Positions 62,749 to 64,000 of a stretch of DNA of 64,000 nucleotides are shown one piece after another. Source of the stretch: Anaerolineaceae bacterium (GTDB taxonomy: Bacteria; Chloroflexota; Anaerolineae; Aggregatilineales; Phototrophicaceae); NCBI GenBank assembly GCA_026708325.1, contig JAPOVC010000006.1, positions 124,001 through 188,000 of the forward strand, written 5' to 3'. Numbering within the stretch: the first letter of the stretch is position 1; each line of letters begins with the position of its first letter. Below the pieces are notes generated by a model, which searched no databases, had not been told where the DNA came from, and worked only from the letters and a program-made list of their open reading frames with translations. The position numbers and the translations under genes are program-made.

Positions 62749-63657
62749 ATGGGCGCGAAGACCGGCAGGGCGATCTCCGCGGCGCAGCCACTGCAAGGGC
62801 TGAAGTTGCCTTCGCATGTATGGCGCCACACTGGCGAACGCCTGCTGATTTACGTCCTGCTGGTCCTTGTGGCACTGATGGCCTTGTTGCCCCTGATGTG
62901 GGCCTTTGCCGCTTCCTTCACGCCCAACGCCAGGGTCTTCGATTACGCCTTCCCCTTCTCCCTGCGGGCCCTGTTCCCGGTCGAGTTCACGCTGGAAGCC
63001 TATGATGCGATTTTTGCGCGCGGCTTCGGCGACGCACTGAAGAACTCCTTCTGGCTGTCAGGCGTCACGGTCGTGCTGGGTGGCACCATCAACGCGCTGG
63101 CCGGTTTCGCCTTCGCGCGCTTCGAATTCCGGGGCAAACGCATTCTCTTCCTGACGGTCATCCTGCTGCCCTTCCTGGTGCCGGTGGACCTGACGGCGAT
63201 CCCGCGTTTCATCCTTGTGAACTCCCTCGACTGGCGCAACACCTGGCAGGCCCTGATCGTCCCCGGGCTGGGCAACAGCCTGGCGATATTCCTTTTTCGT
63301 CAGTTTTTTGAGGAGATTCCCCAGGACCTGATCGACGCCGCCCGGGTCGACGGGGCTTCCTGGCTGCGGCTGTTTTTCAACGTGGTCCTGCCCCTGTCGC
63401 GGCCGGTGCTGATCACGGCGGCCCTCTTCCTCTTCCTGCAGCAATGGGACGCCTATTTCTGGCCACTGCTGGTGGCGCCGCGGCCGGAATTGCGCCTGGT
63501 GCAGGTGGCCATTTCCACAGCCGTTGAAGAACACCGCACGCGCTGGAACGAACAACTGGCCGGCTCCATGCTGGCCGCCATCGTGCCGATTCTGCTGTTG
63601 TTGCCCTTCCAGCGATACTACATTCAGGCCGTCACCAGCAGCGGTCTCAAGGACTAG
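62749..63657 (+). CDS. Sugar ABC transporter permease (MalG/UgpE-like), 302 aa
   Basis: ATG 62749 is 7 bases after the previous stop. A cytoplasmic N terminus of about 30 residues precedes six helices; the first is LLIYVLLVLVALMALLPLMW. MalG landmarks: NSFWLSGVTVVLGGTINALA and the EAA loop IDAARVDGASWLRLFFNVVL, then PLSRP. It ends in QRYYIQAVTSSGLKD, the usual C terminus of this family. Its TAG stop overlaps the stop of the convergent enolase-family gene through the shared palindrome CTAG. Confidence 0.94.
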   Translation: MGAKTGRAISAAQPLQGLKLPSHVWRHTGERLLIYVLLVLVALMALLPLMWAFAASFTPNARVFDYAFPFSLRALFPVEFTLEAYDAIFARGFGDALKNSFWLSGVTVVLGGTINALAGFAFARFEFRGKRILFLTVILLPFLVPVDLTAIPRFILVNSLDWRNTWQALIVPGLGNSLAIFLFRQFFEEIPQDLIDAARVDGASWLRLFFNVVLPLSRPVLITAALFLFLQQWDAYFWPLLVAPRPELRLVQVAISTAVEEHRTRWNEQLAGSMLAAIVPILLLLPFQRYYIQAVTSSGLKD

Positions 63658-64000
63658 CAGTTCGCCGCGCGCACTTTCGCCAGGTCCAGTTCGACGCCCA
63701 GTCCCGGCCCCTCCGGAATCATGAAACGCCCCGCCTCGACGACAAGCGGCTCCTGCAAGAGGCTGCTGGCCAGTTCCACCACGGGCGGCTGGTACTCCAG
63801 CAGGTAGAGATTGGGGAGCGCGGCGGCCAATTGAATCGAGGCGGCGTTGCAGGGGCCGAGGCCCACGCTGAGGTGCGGCGCCATGCGCGCGTTGAAGGCC
63901 TCGGCCATCTGGGCGATGACCATGGACTCGGATATGCCGGCGCGCCCGATGTCCGGTTGCAGGACGGAGATGGCGCGCTGTTCCAGCCAGGGCCGGAACT
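63654..64000 (-). CDS. Enolase-superfamily enzyme, C-terminal part (5' end beyond the window)
   Basis: The visible 114 residues begin FRPWLEQRAISVLQPDIGRAGIS and continue ESMVIAQMAEAFNARMAPHL, SVGLGPCNAASIQLAAALPN and FMIPEGPGLGVELDLAKV. This is the end of a mandelate-racemase/muconate-lactonising barrel: QPDIGRAG holds the Asp of the barrel strand and APHLSVG the His position of the Asp-His dyad. The wording is nearest to galactonate-dehydratase-like members. It converges with the sugar permease gene and is a second enolase-family enzyme besides the one at 36,293. Confidence 0.88.
   Translation of the reverse strand, partial: FRPWLEQRAISVLQPDIGRAGISESMVIAQMAEAFNARMAPHLSVGLGPCNAASIQLAAALPNLYLLEYQPPVVELASSLLQEPLVVEAGRFMIPEGPGLGVELDLAKVRAANC

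Overview
This is a GC-rich bacterial window. The gene families resemble those of Chloroflexota (Anaerolineae/Caldilineae-like, possibly marine or host-associated): many ArnT/PMT-type membrane glycosyltransferases, Opp-type ABC importers, enolase-superfamily enzymes, GH117-like propeller hydrolases and several sulfatases. That assignment is an inference from gene content; no rRNA or ribosomal protein is present to prove it.

Region 1 (1-3,050) holds housekeeping and accessory genes: the 5' part of a class I/II aminotransferase, an unknown protein, a PP-loop (DUF71-type) ATPase and a NUDIX hydrolase. Region 2 (3,053-16,687, minus strand) is an array of seven paralogous multi-pass glycosyltransferases, all keeping the acidic Asp-Glu motif of the first extracytoplasmic loop. 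Most carry a shared C-terminal domain. Two have lost it, but its decayed, frameshifted remains are still visible downstream. Region 3 (16,793-19,775) has a small membrane protein, a ferredoxin, a rhodanese-type sulfurtransferase and a lower-GC two-gene cassette (DUF6978-like plus DUF1828/DUF1829-like). Region 4 (19,973-25,514, minus strand) is a tightly overlapping operon: acetyltransferase, response regulator, histidine kinase, DUF1579-like protein, and an eighth copy of the glycosyltransferase. A tRNA-Lys(UUU) gene follows at 25,635.

Region 5 (25,726-39,530) looks like a carbohydrate-uptake regulon. The five Opp-type transporter genes are split into three transcription units (DF; BC; A). 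They are interleaved with GH117-like five-bladed propeller hydrolases (one a double-domain fusion), a GMC oxidoreductase, an enolase-superfamily dehydratase/racemase and a GntR/FCD regulator. Two near-identical palindromes of the form ATTGTNNACAAT lie in the two divergent intergenic regions and overlap good TACAAT -10 boxes, so one regulator probably controls all units.

Region 6 (39,636-64,000) continues the catabolic theme: a TPP enzyme, two tandem D-2-hydroxyacid dehydrogenases, two tandem aldo/keto reductases flanked by palindromic repeats, a third GH117-like protein, a large secreted VCBS/UnbV protein, a putative TIM-barrel glycosidase, three sulfatases with intact formylglycine motifs, a KduD-like SDR, an unknown secreted protein, an FAD-dependent oxidoreductase, a second sugar ABC importer (binding protein plus two permeases) and the 3' end of another enolase-superfamily gene. 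Together regions 5 and 6 read as a locus for import, desulfation and oxidation of (sulfated) oligosaccharides. The substrate is not shown by the sequence; GH117 homology hints at 3,6-anhydro-galactose-type sugars.
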